Origin: Lysobacter_L cavernae
Lineage (GTDB): Bacteria; Pseudomonadota; Gammaproteobacteria; Xanthomonadales; Xanthomonadaceae
Assembly: GCF_042648505.1 (NCBI RefSeq)
Contig: NZ_JBHRXK010000003.1
Span: 1-64,000, forward strand
Length of the DNA stretch: 64,000 nucleotides
Direction: 5' to 3'
The notes under the pieces were generated by a model. It had not been told where the DNA came from, did not search any database, and saw only the letters and a list, made by a program, of their open reading frames with translations. Made by a program: the position numbers and the translations under genes. Shown here piece after piece: positions 32,482 through 41,302 of this stretch. Numbering within the stretch: the first letter of the stretch is position 1; each line of letters begins with the position of its first letter.

Positions 32482-34599
32482 ATGCCGACGCGCAAGGACG
32501 GGGCCACCGTCGAACTCCCATCGCCGCCGATCAGCGCCCTGCGCGGGGTCGGCCCGCGCGTGGCCGAGAAGCTGGCAGCGCGCGGCCTGCTGACGCTGCA
32601 GGACCTGTGGCTGCAGCTGCCGCGGCAGTACGAGGACCGCACCGCGCTGACGCCGATCCGACTGCTGCAGCCGGGCGTGGCGGCACAGGTCGAGGGCACC
32701 GTCGAGGCGGTCGAGCGCGGCTTCCGCTACCGGCCGATGCTGCGCGTGGCGATCAGCGACGGCTCGCACGCGACGCTGGTGCTGCGCTTCTTCCACTTCC
32801 GCGCGGCGCAGGTCGCGCAGTTCCAGGTCGGCGCGCGCGTGCTCTGCTACGGCACGCCCAAGCCGGGCCAGCACGGGCTGGAGATAGTTCACCCCAGTTA
32901 TCGCCTGTTGGCTGACGCTGACGCCGCCGCACTGGGCGATTCGCTCGACCCGGTTTACCCGACCATCGAAGGCATCGGCCCGGTGTCGCTGCGTCGCCTG
33001 ATCGGACAGGCGCTGGACCGTTTGCCCGACGAAGCGGCGCTGGAGCTGTTGCCGCGCGAACTGCGTGACGGGCTCCAGTTGCCGTCATTGCGCGAAGCGC
33101 TGCTGACCGTGCATCGGCCCGCGCAGGACGCCGACGTCGCCGCGCTGCTGGCCGGCCGTCATCCGGCGCAGCGGCGGCTGGCGCTGGAGGAACTGCTGGC
33201 GCACCACCTCAGCCTGCGCCGACAGCGGCTGGCGCAGCAGGCGCATGCGGCGCCGGCGCTGAAAAAAGCCGCGCTGGCGCAGCGCCTGCGCAAGGCGTTG
33301 CCGTTCGCGCTGACCGGCGCGCAGCAGCGCGTGTTCGAGCGGATCCGCGTTGACCTGGCCAACCCGCATCCGATGCTGCGGCTGGTGCAGGGCGATGTCG
33401 GCTCCGGCAAGACCGTGGTCGCGGCGATGACGGCGATGCTCGCGGTCGAGGCCGGCAAGCAGGCGGCGCTGATGGCGCCGACCGAGCTGCTCGCCGAGCA
33501 GCACCTCACCAACCTGCGCGGCTGGCTGGAACCACTCGGCGTGCGCGTGGCCTGGCTGGCCGGCAAGGTCACCGGCAAGGCGCGCGCGAAGGTGCTGGAG
33601 GAGGTCGCGTCCGGCGAAGCGCAAATGGTGGTCGGCACGCATGCGCTGATGCAGGAAGGCGTCGCCTTCCGCGACCTGGCGCTGGCGATCGTCGACGAGC
33701 AGCACCGCTTCGGCGTGCACCAGCGTCTGGCGCTGCGCGACAAGGGCACCGGCAGCGTCGGCAACGGCGATGCGATCGTCCCGCACCAGTTGGTGATGAC
33801 CGCCACGCCCATTCCGCGCACGCTGGCCATGGCCGCCTACGCCGACCTCGATGTGTCGGCGATCGACGAACTGCCGCCGGGGCGCACGCCGGTGCAGACG
33901 GTGGCATTGAGTGCCGAGCGCCGCCCGGAGCTGGTCGAGCGCATCCGCAAGGCCTGCGCCGAAGGCCGTCAGGCGTACTGGGTGTGCACGCTGATCGACG
34001 ACAGCGACGAGGTCATCGCCCAGGCCGCGCAATCGACCTTCGAGGACTTGTCCAAGCGCCTGCCGGAACTGCGCGTCGGCCTGGTGCACGGACGCATGAA
34101 GGCGGCGGAGAAGCAGGCGACGATGCGCGCGTTCAAAGGTGGCGACATCGACCTGCTGGTGGCGACCACGGTGATCGAGGTCGGCGTCGACGTGCCCAAC
34201 GCCTCGCTGATGATCGTCGAGAACGCCGAGCGCCTGGGCCTGGCGCAGCTGCACCAGTTGCGTGGGCGCGTCGGCCGCGGCAGTGCCGCATCGAGCTGCG
34301 TGCTGTTGTACCAGTCGCCGTTGTCGCAGATGGCGCGGCAGCGGCTGGAGACGATGCGCGAGACCAACGACGGCTTCGTCATCGCCGAGAAGGACCTGCA
34401 ACTGCGCGGCCCCGGCGAACTGCTCGGCACCCGCCAGACCGGCCTGGCCAGCTTCCGCGTCGCCGACCTCGCCCGCGATGCCGACCTGCTGCCGCAGGTG
34501 CAACGCATCGGCGAGCAACTGCTGGCGCAGTCGCCACAGCTGGCCGATCGCATCGTCGCGCGCTGGGTCGGCAGCGCGGTGCGGTTCGCCGGCGCTTGA
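32482..34599 (+). CDS. recG: ATP-dependent DNA helicase RecG
   Basis: A 705-residue branch-migration helicase that remodels stalled forks and Holliday junctions. The N-terminal wedge/OB domain covers about 20-200 (ALRGVGPRVAEKLAARGLL, then QLPRQYEDRT). The superfamily 2 motor has Walker A GDVGSGKT near 306, DEQHRFG near 405, TATPIPRTLA and the late helicase motifs VATTVIEVGVDVPNAS and QLRGRVGRG. Length and order match E. coli RecG (693). The ATG at 32482 fits the family start. In E. coli recG closes the gmk-rpoZ-spoT-trmH-recG cluster; here the accessory block lies between. Confidence 0.97.
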   Translation: MPTRKDGATVELPSPPISALRGVGPRVAEKLAARGLLTLQDLWLQLPRQYEDRTALTPIRLLQPGVAAQVEGTVEAVERGFRYRPMLRVAISDGSHATLVLRFFHFRAAQVAQFQVGARVLCYGTPKPGQHGLEIVHPSYRLLADADAAALGDSLDPVYPTIEGIGPVSLRRLIGQALDRLPDEAALELLPRELRDGLQLPSLREALLTVHRPAQDADVAALLAGRHPAQRRLALEELLAHHLSLRRQRLAQQAHAAPALKKAALAQRLRKALPFALTGAQQRVFERIRVDLANPHPMLRLVQGDVGSGKTVVAAMTAMLAVEAGKQAALMAPTELLAEQHLTNLRGWLEPLGVRVAWLAGKVTGKARAKVLEEVASGEAQMVVGTHALMQEGVAFRDLALAIVDEQHRFGVHQRLALRDKGTGSVGNGDAIVPHQLVMTATPIPRTLAMAAYADLDVSAIDELPPGRTPVQTVALSAERRPELVERIRKACAEGRQAYWVCTLIDDSDEVIAQAAQSTFEDLSKRLPELRVGLVHGRMKAAEKQATMRAFKGGDIDLLVATTVIEVGVDVPNASLMIVENAERLGLAQLHQLRGRVGRGSAASSCVLLYQSPLSQMARQRLETMRETNDGFVIAEKDLQLRGPGELLGTRQTGLASFRVADLARDADLLPQVQRIGEQLLAQSPQLADRIVARWVGSAVRFAGA

Positions 34600-34777
34600 G
34601 TGGATCGCTCGCGGCGGTGTGTTTGGTCGATAATTGCAGGTTCCACGCTGCTGCGTCGCTGTCCATGCATGCCGTTCGTGATGGCCGGACGCAGTGCATG
34701 ACCGGTTCGCCCAGGCCCAGCCCGTTGTCGGGGTCGGGCGGGATGCGCAGCCCGCCGCCGCTCCGTCGAGACTTGCC

Positions 34778-35806
34778 GTGACCGAAGTGATTGCCGATTC
34801 GCCCGCCTCCACCATCGGCCTGTGTCCGGCGCAGCCATTCATCGCCGCCGACGTCGGCGGCACGCACGCGCGTCTGGGGTTGGTGCAGGTGAGCGGCGAT
34901 GGCAAGGTCGCGGTGCTGGACTACCGTCGCTACGCTTGCGCCGAGCATCCGAGTCTGGCGGCGATCCTGCGCGACTTCGCCACGAGCGTGCAGGCGCCGG
35001 CCCGGCACGCGGTGGTAGCGATCGCCGGTCGGCTCGAAGACGATACGCTGATCAACGCCAACCTGCCGTGGCCGGTGTCGCTAGAGCGCACCCGGGTCGA
35101 GGCCGGCATCGACCACGTTGGGCTGCTCAATGATTTCGAGGCGGTGGCCTGTGCGATGGGCTACATCGACGCGGCCACGATGACCCGCATCTGCGGTCCC
35201 GAGCGCGCCGGCGACGGCCCGGCGCTGGTGCTGGGGCCGGGCACCGGTTTCGGCGCCGCGCTGTGCCTGCCCGATGCCGCGCGTCCTGGCGCGGCCCGGC
35301 GCGTGCTCGCCAGCGAGGCGGGCCATGCCGCGCTCGCCGCCGGCAACGCCCGCGAACTGGCGCTGCTCGGCCAACTGCTGCAGCGCTGGCCGCACGTCGA
35401 CAACGAGCGCGTGCTGTCCGGGCCGGGCCTGCTCAATACCTACACGGCACTGTGCGAGCTCGCCAGCGTCGCTGCGCGCCTGCCCACGCCGGAGGCAATC
35501 ACCGCTGCGGCGCAGGACGGCAGCGATGCACAGGCGATCGAGACACTGTCGTTGTTCTGCGCGATGCTCGGCAGCCTTGCCGGTGATCTCGCCGTGACCT
35601 TCGGTGCCGACGCGGTGTACCTGGCTGGCGGCATCCCGGCGCAGATCAAGCCGTTCCTGCTTGCCAGTGAGTTCGCCGCGCGCTTCCGCAACAAGGGCGT
35701 GCTCGGCGAAGTGTTGGCGCGGGTGCCGGTGCGGTTGGTAGAACACGGCCAGCTTGGCCTCGTCGGGGCGGCGGCATGGTACTTCGAGCGACACGCGCAG
35801 CGCTGA
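34778..35806 (+). CDS. glk: Glucokinase (ROK-unrelated Glk type)
   Basis: Phosphorylates glucose to glucose 6-phosphate. The phosphate-binding motif FIAADVGGTHARLGLVQV lies near residues 21-38, the catalytic segment LLNDFEAVACAMGY near 117, the GPGTGFGAALCL loop near 150, and AGGIPAQIKPFL in the C-terminal lobe. The GTG at 34778 gives 342 residues, close to Xanthomonas Glk. An ATG at 34694 would add 28 residues unlike the family, and neither start has a convincing ribosome site. A GATAAT-like -10 lies about 150 bases before the GTG, in the recG-glk gap. The glycosylasparaginase gene follows. Confidence 0.93.
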   Translation: MTEVIADSPASTIGLCPAQPFIAADVGGTHARLGLVQVSGDGKVAVLDYRRYACAEHPSLAAILRDFATSVQAPARHAVVAIAGRLEDDTLINANLPWPVSLERTRVEAGIDHVGLLNDFEAVACAMGYIDAATMTRICGPERAGDGPALVLGPGTGFGAALCLPDAARPGAARRVLASEAGHAALAAGNARELALLGQLLQRWPHVDNERVLSGPGLLNTYTALCELASVAARLPTPEAITAAAQDGSDAQAIETLSLFCAMLGSLAGDLAVTFGADAVYLAGGIPAQIKPFLLASEFAARFRNKGVLGEVLARVPVRLVEHGQLGLVGAAAWYFERHAQR

Positions 35807-35878
35807 GCGTCACGCGTCCATGGATGCCGGTGCATGCGGCACCGGTCTTGTGTGTTTTCCTTTCACGGATACCTCCTC

Positions 35879-36901
35879 ATGACCAGCCGCCGCCATTTCC
35901 TGCAGACCTCGCTGCTCGCCGCCGGTGCACTGGCCTTGCCGCGCGGCGGTAGCGCCGCGACTGCCAGCGGTGCGCGCGTGGTGTCGACCTGGGACTTCGG
36001 CGTCGGCGCCAACGCCGCGGCCTGGCAGGTGCTCGGCGCCGGCGGCAGCGCGCTCGACGCGGTCGAGGCCGGCGCGCGCTGGGCCGAGGCCGACCTGTGC
36101 AATCCCACGGTCGGCCGCTGCGGCAATCCCGACCGCGACGGCGTGCTGACGCTCGACGCCAGCATCATGGACGGCGACGGTCGCTGCGGTGCGGTCGCGG
36201 CGCTGGAGGACATCGACCATCCGGTGTCGGTCGCGCGCGCGGTGATGGAGAAGACCCCGCACGTGATGCTGGTCGGGCAGGGCGCGCAGCAGTTCGCGGT
36301 GTCGCAGGGCTTCGAGAAGAAACCGTTGTTGACCGAGGGTGCGAAGCAGGCCTGGCGCGAGTGGCTCAAGACCGCGCAGTACCAGCCGCAGATCAACGCC
36401 GAGCGCGAGCAGCGCTTCAAGGATCGGCGCCCTGGCGACAAGAGCAATCACGACACGCTCGGCATCCTTGCCCTCGACGCCAGCGGCAAGCTGGCCGGCG
36501 CCTGCACCACCAGCGGCATGGCGTGGAAGCTGCACGGCCGCGTCGGCGACAGCCCGATCATCGGGGCGGGCCTCTACGTCGACAACGAAGTCGGTGCGGC
36601 CACCGCCTCGGGCGTGGGCGAGGAGATGGTGCGCAACGCCGCGAGCTTCCTCGTGGTCGAACTGATGCGCCAGGGCCGCTCGCCGATGGAGGCCTGCCGC
36701 GAGGCGATCGAGCGCGTGGTGCGAAAACGCCCGGAGGCAAGCAAGCGCCTGCAGGTGTGCTTCCTTGCGCTCAACAAGCACGGCGAGGCCGGTGCGTTCG
36801 CGCTGCACAAGGGCTTTGTCTACGCGCTGCGCGACGACGGTTCCGGGCCACACGACCGCCTGCACGACTCCGCGTCGGTCTACACGACGGAACAGACGTG
36901 A
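35879..36901 (+). CDS. Tat-exported glycosylasparaginase (Ntn hydrolase)
   Basis: N4-(beta-N-acetylglucosaminyl)-L-asparaginase, which releases GlcNAc-amine and aspartate from Asn-linked glycans. It is an N-terminal nucleophile hydrolase made as an inactive precursor. The self-cleavage/nucleophile site is NHDTLGILALD, with the catalytic Thr near residue 197. The substrate-binding GRVGDSPIIGAGLYVDNEVG segment follows. The leader (start 35879) has a textbook Tat motif, SRRHFLQTSLLAAGALAL, so the folded enzyme is exported. Total length is 340 residues, as in Elizabethkingia glycosylasparaginase. Its TGA overlaps the GTG of cutC, giving strict translational coupling. Confidence 0.94.
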   Translation: MTSRRHFLQTSLLAAGALALPRGGSAATASGARVVSTWDFGVGANAAAWQVLGAGGSALDAVEAGARWAEADLCNPTVGRCGNPDRDGVLTLDASIMDGDGRCGAVAALEDIDHPVSVARAVMEKTPHVMLVGQGAQQFAVSQGFEKKPLLTEGAKQAWREWLKTAQYQPQINAEREQRFKDRRPGDKSNHDTLGILALDASGKLAGACTTSGMAWKLHGRVGDSPIIGAGLYVDNEVGAATASGVGEEMVRNAASFLVVELMRQGRSPMEACREAIERVVRKRPEASKRLQVCFLALNKHGEAGAFALHKGFVYALRDDGSGPHDRLHDSASVYTTEQT

Positions 36902-37626
36902 GCGCGCTACGGCTGGAGATCGCCGCCAACTCGCTGGCCTCGGCGTTGGCGGCGCAAGCAGGTGGCGCCGACCGGGTCGAGCTGTGCGAGAACCTGGGTG
37001 AGGGCGGTTGCACGCCATCCTGCGGCACGCTGGCGCTCGCACGTGAACGCCTGCGTGTCCCGCTGTACGTATTGATCCGGCCACGCGCCGGGGATTTCCT
37101 GTACGACGCGCTTGAGCGCGAGGTGATGCTGCGTGACATCGAGCACTGCGTGCGGCTCGGGGCCGATGGCGTGGTGATCGGAGCGCTCGATGCCGACGGA
37201 GATGTCGACGTTGCCGTTTGCCGCGAGCTGGTCGCCGCGGCTGGGCCGCTGGGTGTCACCTTCCACCGCGCCTTCGATGCCGCGCGCGATCAGACGCGGG
37301 CATTGGAGGCGATCATTGCCCTGGGCTGCGAACGCGTGCTGACCTCGGGCGGAAGTGCGAATGCACTTGATGGCAGGCAGGCGATCGCGGGGCTGGTGCA
37401 GCAGGCGCGCGGACGGCTGGGCATCATGGCCGGCGTGGGCATCGACGCCGACCATCTGCGCGAGTTGGCGACCCGCACCGGCGCGCAGGAATTCCATGCC
37501 TCGGCCAAGGCGTTACGGGCGTCGGCCATGCGCCATCGCAACGAGCGCCTGGTCGGGCTCGATCCGGACTGGGTGCAGACTGACCTCGACCGCGTGCGCG
37601 CGCTGACGGCGGCACTGCACTGCTGA
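36898..37626 (+). CDS. cutC: CutC-family TIM-barrel protein
   Basis: A 242-residue member of the CutC family. Typical segments are LEIAANSLASALAAQAGGADRVELCENL at the N-terminus, VLIRPRAGDF near 56, GVVIGALDADGDVD near 90, VTFHRAFDA near 120, LTSGGSANAL near 149 and EFHASAKA near 198. The family was first named for copper homeostasis, but that role is disputed and the fold suggests an enzyme. The GTG start at 36898 overlaps the asparaginase stop (GTGA); no ATG fits the family N-terminus. Coupling to an N-glycan enzyme suggests a role in handling the sugar product. Confidence 0.92.
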   Translation: MSALRLEIAANSLASALAAQAGGADRVELCENLGEGGCTPSCGTLALARERLRVPLYVLIRPRAGDFLYDALEREVMLRDIEHCVRLGADGVVIGALDADGDVDVAVCRELVAAAGPLGVTFHRAFDAARDQTRALEAIIALGCERVLTSGGSANALDGRQAIAGLVQQARGRLGIMAGVGIDADHLRELATRTGAQEFHASAKALRASAMRHRNERLVGLDPDWVQTDLDRVRALTAALHC

Positions 37627-37704
37627 ATCAGGAGGTGGGCAGTGTGTGCATCGGCGTGGTAACGATGAGCGTCACCTCGCGCGCAACTCGCGCATAATCG
37701 GGCG

Positions 37705-38637
37705 ATGACGAAAATCCCCTTGTTGATTGATACCGACCCGGGCGTTGACGACGCCTTGGCCCTGTTGATGGCATTCAACGATCCACGTCACGAGGTCGTC
37801 GGCCTGACCATCGCCGCCGGCAATGTCGGCTTGAACCACACCGTCGCCAACGCGCTGAAGTTGTGCGAGGTGGCCGGCGTCGACGTGCCGGTGTTCGCCG
37901 GCTGTGCCGGCCCGCTGCTGCATCCGGCGCCCGACGCCGGCTACGTGCACGGCCGCGACGGTTTCGGCGATGTCGGTTACGAGCCGGCCGCGCGTCGCGC
38001 CGAGGCCGAGCACGCCGCGCAGGCGATCATCCGCCTTTCGCACGAGCACGCCGGTCGCTTGTTGCTGGTCGCGCTCGGGCCGCTCACCAATATCGCGCTG
38101 GCGCTCAAGCTCGACCCGAGCCTGCCCGAGCGCGTCGCCCGCTTCGTCGTCATGGGCGGCGCGGTGACCGGCCACGGCAACATCACGCCAGCGGCCGAGT
38201 TCAACATCTACTTCGACCCCGAGGCCGCGCACATCGTGTTCGAGGCCTTCCCGCGGATCGAGCTGGCCGACTGGGAGGCCACCATCGCCCACGGCCTGCT
38301 GCACGATCGCGTGGTCGACTGGCTGCAGGCCGACAGTAATCGCGCCCGCTTCTACGAGTGCATCTCGAAGAAAACCCGCGAGTGGTCGGCTGACCGCCGT
38401 GGCGACCACTGGCACTCGGCCGATGGCCTGGCCATGGCGTTCGTACTGGAGCCGGACGGCGCGCAGGAGATCGTGGAGCGGTCGCTCGCGATCCAGCTCG
38501 AAGGCCCGCACAGCCGCGGTGCCACCGTGGTCGACTGGCAGCGCCAACTGGGCCTGCCTGATCGGGTCGCAATCCTGCTGCGTTACGACCAGGCCCGGTT
38601 CGAGGGCCTGGTCCGGGCGGCCCTTGCCGCCGGGTGA
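37705..38637 (+). CDS. Nucleoside hydrolase (IU-NH family)
   Basis: A 310-residue N-ribohydrolase that splits nucleosides into base and ribose. The calcium/ribose-binding signature DTDPGVDD is at residues 9-16. Also present are VALGPLTNIALAL (near 128), FVVMGGAVTGHGNITPAAEFNIYFDPEAA with the conserved Asn-Glu-Phe-Asn, and the late WHSADGLAMA with the calcium-ligand Asp. Specificity (purine, pyrimidine or inosine-uridine) cannot be read off. It follows cutC by 78 bases on the same strand and may share its transcript. No signal peptide is present, so it is cytoplasmic. Confidence 0.94.
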   Translation: MTKIPLLIDTDPGVDDALALLMAFNDPRHEVVGLTIAAGNVGLNHTVANALKLCEVAGVDVPVFAGCAGPLLHPAPDAGYVHGRDGFGDVGYEPAARRAEAEHAAQAIIRLSHEHAGRLLLVALGPLTNIALALKLDPSLPERVARFVVMGGAVTGHGNITPAAEFNIYFDPEAAHIVFEAFPRIELADWEATIAHGLLHDRVVDWLQADSNRARFYECISKKTREWSADRRGDHWHSADGLAMAFVLEPDGAQEIVERSLAIQLEGPHSRGATVVDWQRQLGLPDRVAILLRYDQARFEGLVRAALAAG

Positions 38638-38680
38638 ATCACCGGCGCAGCGGCCAGTTGAAATCCGATGCTCTGCGGGC

Positions 38681-38710
38681 TTGCTTCGGGGTGGGGTGGG
38701 CCGCTATACT
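38681..38710 (+). promoter_or_regulatory. Promoter of rpmE2
   Basis: TTGCTT (38681-38686), an 18-base spacer and TATACT (38705-38710) lie 34 bases before the rpmE2 start. It has the same -35 hexamer and spacing as the rpoZ promoter at 22902. No Zur-like palindrome was seen, so zinc control cannot be claimed. Confidence 0.65.
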
Positions 38711-38743
38711 GCCGCGCTTTCCCCGTATGAATTGGTGAGTGCC

Positions 38744-38986
38744 ATGAAGGCAGGCATCCATCCCGAGTACCGCGCGGTCGTCTTCCAGGACGTCACCACG
38801 GACTTCCAGATCCTGACCCGCTCCACCCTTTCCAGCAAGGAAACGGTGAAGTTCGAAGGCGCCGAATACCCGCTGATCAAGGTGGATATCTCGTCGGCTT
38901 CGCACCCGTTCTACACGGGCAAGCACAAGATCATGGATACCAGCGGTCGAGTGGACAAGTTCCGCAAGCGCTACGCGCAGAAGTAA
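38744..38986 (+). CDS. rpmE2: Ribosomal protein L31, type B
   Basis: An 80-residue large-subunit protein. The sequence begins MKAGIHPEYRAVVFQDVTTD and ends DKFRKRYAQK, matching type B L31. It has no cysteine, so it belongs to the zinc-independent C-minus form that replaces zinc-binding L31 in many genomes. In many bacteria C-minus paralogues are induced on zinc starvation through Zur, but here a housekeeping-like promoter and terminator frame a single-gene unit. That suggests this may be the main L31 of the organism. Confidence 0.97.
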   Translation: MKAGIHPEYRAVVFQDVTTDFQILTRSTLSSKETVKFEGAEYPLIKVDISSASHPFYTGKHKIMDTSGRVDKFRKRYAQK

Positions 38987-39007
38987 TCGCGTTGCCATGA
39001 GTTCCGC

Positions 39008-39045
39008 ACGACGGCTGCCGCAAGGCGGCCGTCGTCGTTTCGGGT
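39008..39045 (+). terminator. Intrinsic terminator after rpmE2
   Basis: ACGACGGCTGCC and GGCGGCCGTCGT pair over 12 bases (one G-T wobble) with a GCAA tetraloop, followed by CGTTTCGGG. Confidence 0.75.
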
Positions 39046-39125
39046 GTTCGCGGCCGACCCTGGCTGGTCACACGGGTACAACGCACCGGTGCGGTGCTGC
39101 CGGTGCCCGCGACCAAAGTCCGAGC

Positions 39126-39153
39126 TTGGGCTCCAGGGCCGTTGTGCGATAAT
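39126..39153 (+). promoter_or_regulatory. Promoter of gltA
   Basis: TTGGGC (39126-39131), a 16-base spacer and GATAAT (39148-39153) lie about 80 bases before the gltA GTG start, leaving a leader of roughly 75 nt. Confidence 0.55.
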
Positions 39154-39234
39154 TCAGCATCGCGGCGTGTCCGCGACCCCCGTCCCCACCTCATGCCGCG
39201 ACTCCCAGCGGCGTGCAGACTTGAGGAGTGCTTC

Positions 39235-40539
39235 GTGTCCGATTCCACCCGCTCTGGTTTCGACCAGGTCACCCTGACCGCCGGCGACAAAACCGTCACC
39301 CTGCCGGTCCAGCACCCGGTGCTCGGCGCCCCGTGCATCGATATCGCCAAGCTGCCGAAGGAAACCGGCGCTTTCACCTACGACCCGGGCTTCACCGCCA
39401 CCGCCAGTTGCAAGTCGGCCATCACCTACATCGACGGCGATGCCGGTGTGCTGCTGTACCGCGGTTACCCGATCGAGCAGCTGGCTGAGAAGTCCAACTT
39501 CCTCGAAGTGGCCTACCTGCTGATGCATGGCGAGCTGCCGGGCAAGGCGCAGTTCTCCGCGTTCGAGCACGAGGTCACGCATCACACGATGATGCACGAG
39601 GCCTTCCGCACCTTCCTGTACGGCTTCCGCCACGACGCCCATCCGATGGCGATGCTGACCGGCATGCTCGGTTCGCTGGCGAGCTTCTACCACAATGATC
39701 TCGACCTCGAAGATCCGGAGCAGCGCCGCCTGGCCGCGATCCGCCTGATCGCCAAGGTGCCGACGATCGCCGCCGCCTGCCACCGCTATTCTATCGGCTG
39801 GCCGATCCGCTACCCGCGCAATAATCTCGACTACACCACGCGCTTCCTGCACATGATGAAGGAAGTGCCGAGCGAGCCGCTGGAGCTCAATCCGGTCGCC
39901 GCCAAGGCGATGGACCTGTTGTTCATCCTGCACGCCGATCACGAGCAGAACGCTTCGACCTCGACGGTGCGTCTGGTCGGCTCGACCGGCGCCAACCCCT
40001 ACGTCAGTGTCGCCGCCGGCGTCGCCGCGCTTTGGGGGCCCGCGCACGGCGGCGCCAACGAGGCCGTGCTCAAGATGCTCGAGGAGATCGGTCGCCCCGA
40101 AAACGTCGGTGCCGCCGTCGCCAAGGCCAAGGACAAGGAGTCGGGTTTCCGCCTGATGGGTTTCGGCCACCGCGTCTACAAGAACTACGACCCGCGCGCG
40201 GCGCTGGTGCGCAAGATGACCCACGAAGTGCTGGGTCAACTGGGCGTCAACGATCCATTGCTGGACGTTGCGATGAAGCTGGAAGAAGCGGCCCTGAAGG
40301 ACGACTACTTCGTCCAGCGCAAGCTCTACCCGAACGTCGATTTCTATTCCGGCATCATCTACAAGGCGCTGGGCATCCCGGTGGAGATGTTCACTGTGAT
40401 GTTCGCCATCGCCCGCACCGCCGGCTGGGTCTCGCACTGGCTGGAGCAGCAGGAGGATCCGGAGAACAAGATCGGCCGCCCGCGGCAGATCTACACCGGC
40501 TCGGCCGCGCGCGACTACGTCGGGATCGGCCAGCGCTAA
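39235..40539 (+). CDS. gltA: Citrate synthase (type II)
   Basis: Condenses oxaloacetate and acetyl-CoA to citrate at the entry of the TCA cycle. The protein is 434 residues, the size of hexameric NADH-sensitive gammaproteobacterial enzymes. Catalytic regions are FILHADHEQNASTSTVR (His), GPAHGGANEAVLKML (His) and GFGHRVYKNYDPRA with the active-site Asp following. CHRYSIGWPIRYP lies near 180. The GTG at 39235 is preceded by TTGAGGAG at ideal spacing and gives the expected N-terminus (SDSTRSGFDQVTL); the earlier in-frame ATG at 39094 lies upstream of the promoter. A strong terminator follows. Confidence 0.97.
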   Translation: MSDSTRSGFDQVTLTAGDKTVTLPVQHPVLGAPCIDIAKLPKETGAFTYDPGFTATASCKSAITYIDGDAGVLLYRGYPIEQLAEKSNFLEVAYLLMHGELPGKAQFSAFEHEVTHHTMMHEAFRTFLYGFRHDAHPMAMLTGMLGSLASFYHNDLDLEDPEQRRLAAIRLIAKVPTIAAACHRYSIGWPIRYPRNNLDYTTRFLHMMKEVPSEPLELNPVAAKAMDLLFILHADHEQNASTSTVRLVGSTGANPYVSVAAGVAALWGPAHGGANEAVLKMLEEIGRPENVGAAVAKAKDKESGFRLMGFGHRVYKNYDPRAALVRKMTHEVLGQLGVNDPLLDVAMKLEEAALKDDYFVQRKLYPNVDFYSGIIYKALGIPVEMFTVMFAIARTAGWVSHWLEQQEDPENKIGRPRQIYTGSAARDYVGIGQR

Positions 40540-40571
40540 GGCGCACGCTCCGACACCAGCGCCGACGCAAC

Positions 40572-40610
40572 GAAGAAAGCCACGGCCTTGCCCGTGGCTT
40601 TCTTCGTTTC
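40572..40610 (+). terminator. Intrinsic terminator after gltA
   Basis: GAAGAAAGCCACGG and CCGTGGCTTTCTTC form a perfect 14-base-pair stem with a six-base loop, followed by GTTTCC. The A/T-rich base of the stem gives a U-tract on both strands, so it may work bidirectionally. Confidence 0.85.
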
Positions 40611-40821
40611 CGATGATGTCTTCGTATGATGGGCGCTATTTTCTTGCTATTACCCCGGCTGGCGGTCAGGCGATGCAGCAAGCTGCGCTGCCCATCGATG
40701 CCGCTGTGGTCGCAGCAAGTTTTGGAGCCTCAGCCGCTGGACGAATTGCACCCCACGGGCTTGAAGGCATCAGGCTTGTCGATTATCGGCGCGAGGTCGT
40801 GGGCTTCGGCAACGTGTTCGC
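40611..40821. other. Non-coding gap with no recognised function
   Basis: Lower-GC stretch between the gltA terminator and the end of the minus-strand exported protein. A plus-strand open frame begins here but overlaps that gene's coding strand and resembles nothing known. No promoter, RNA or repeat was recognised. Confidence 0.4.
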
Positions 40822-41265
40822 TCACGAGCCTGCGGGGCTGACCGTCGTCCGTTTCTCTGAGGATAAGATCACCGTGCAGCTAAGGGCAAAAAGATCCTCA
40901 TGCTCTGCACGATTCGCATCCTGAAAGCGCAGGGTGTATTTCCCCGGTGCATCGAACACTTTGACTTGGGTGACTGACTCACCATCGATCTTCATCCCCC
41001 TGAGGGTGGACGTGTCCAGCTTCAGCGTATCCCGTCGATACTCGTCGCCCAGGACGTCGATACCCCGTGGCGGGTATCGCAGATAAATGAACTGGTCCCG
41101 GGGAGTCTGTACTCCGACATAGGTCGGATGCCGCGTGGATCCGAAATCGATGACGATGTTGCCTTCGGACTCGTGGCAGGAAATGCCGTGATTCCGTAAT
41201 GGGCTGTCGGCTCCCATCAGGAAGGGCACGCCGAGTAACAGGGCTAGGACGCATGATCGAATCAT
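40822..41265 (-). CDS. Exported protein of unknown function
   Basis: A 147-residue protein with a clear signal peptide (MIRSCVLALLLGVPFLMGA). The mature part is beta-strand rich, with two cysteines (ISCHES and ALSCTV) that could form a disulphide closing a single domain. The ATG at 41265 has GGAG at good spacing. I do not recognise the family. The base composition is lower in GC than its neighbours and the gene lies alone between gltA and the next minus-strand gene, so recent acquisition is possible. A periplasmic or surface location is the only supported statement. Confidence 0.7.
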   Translation of the reverse strand: MIRSCVLALLLGVPFLMGADSPLRNHGISCHESEGNIVIDFGSTRHPTYVGVQTPRDQFIYLRYPPRGIDVLGDEYRRDTLKLDTSTLRGMKIDGESVTQVKVFDAPGKYTLRFQDANRAEHEDLFALSCTVILSSEKRTTVSPAGS

Positions 41266-41302
41266 CACGTTCTCCAACCGCTTCGGTGAAGTTGTCTGCC
41301 CC

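Noticed and set aside
30009..32699. An 896-codon open frame on the minus strand
   Set aside because: Opposite the TonB receptor; composition-driven and without domain features.
40613..40924. Possible small plus-strand gene after gltA
   Set aside because: It starts immediately after the gltA terminator with no ribosome site and runs into the opposite strand of an exported protein with a good start and signal peptide.
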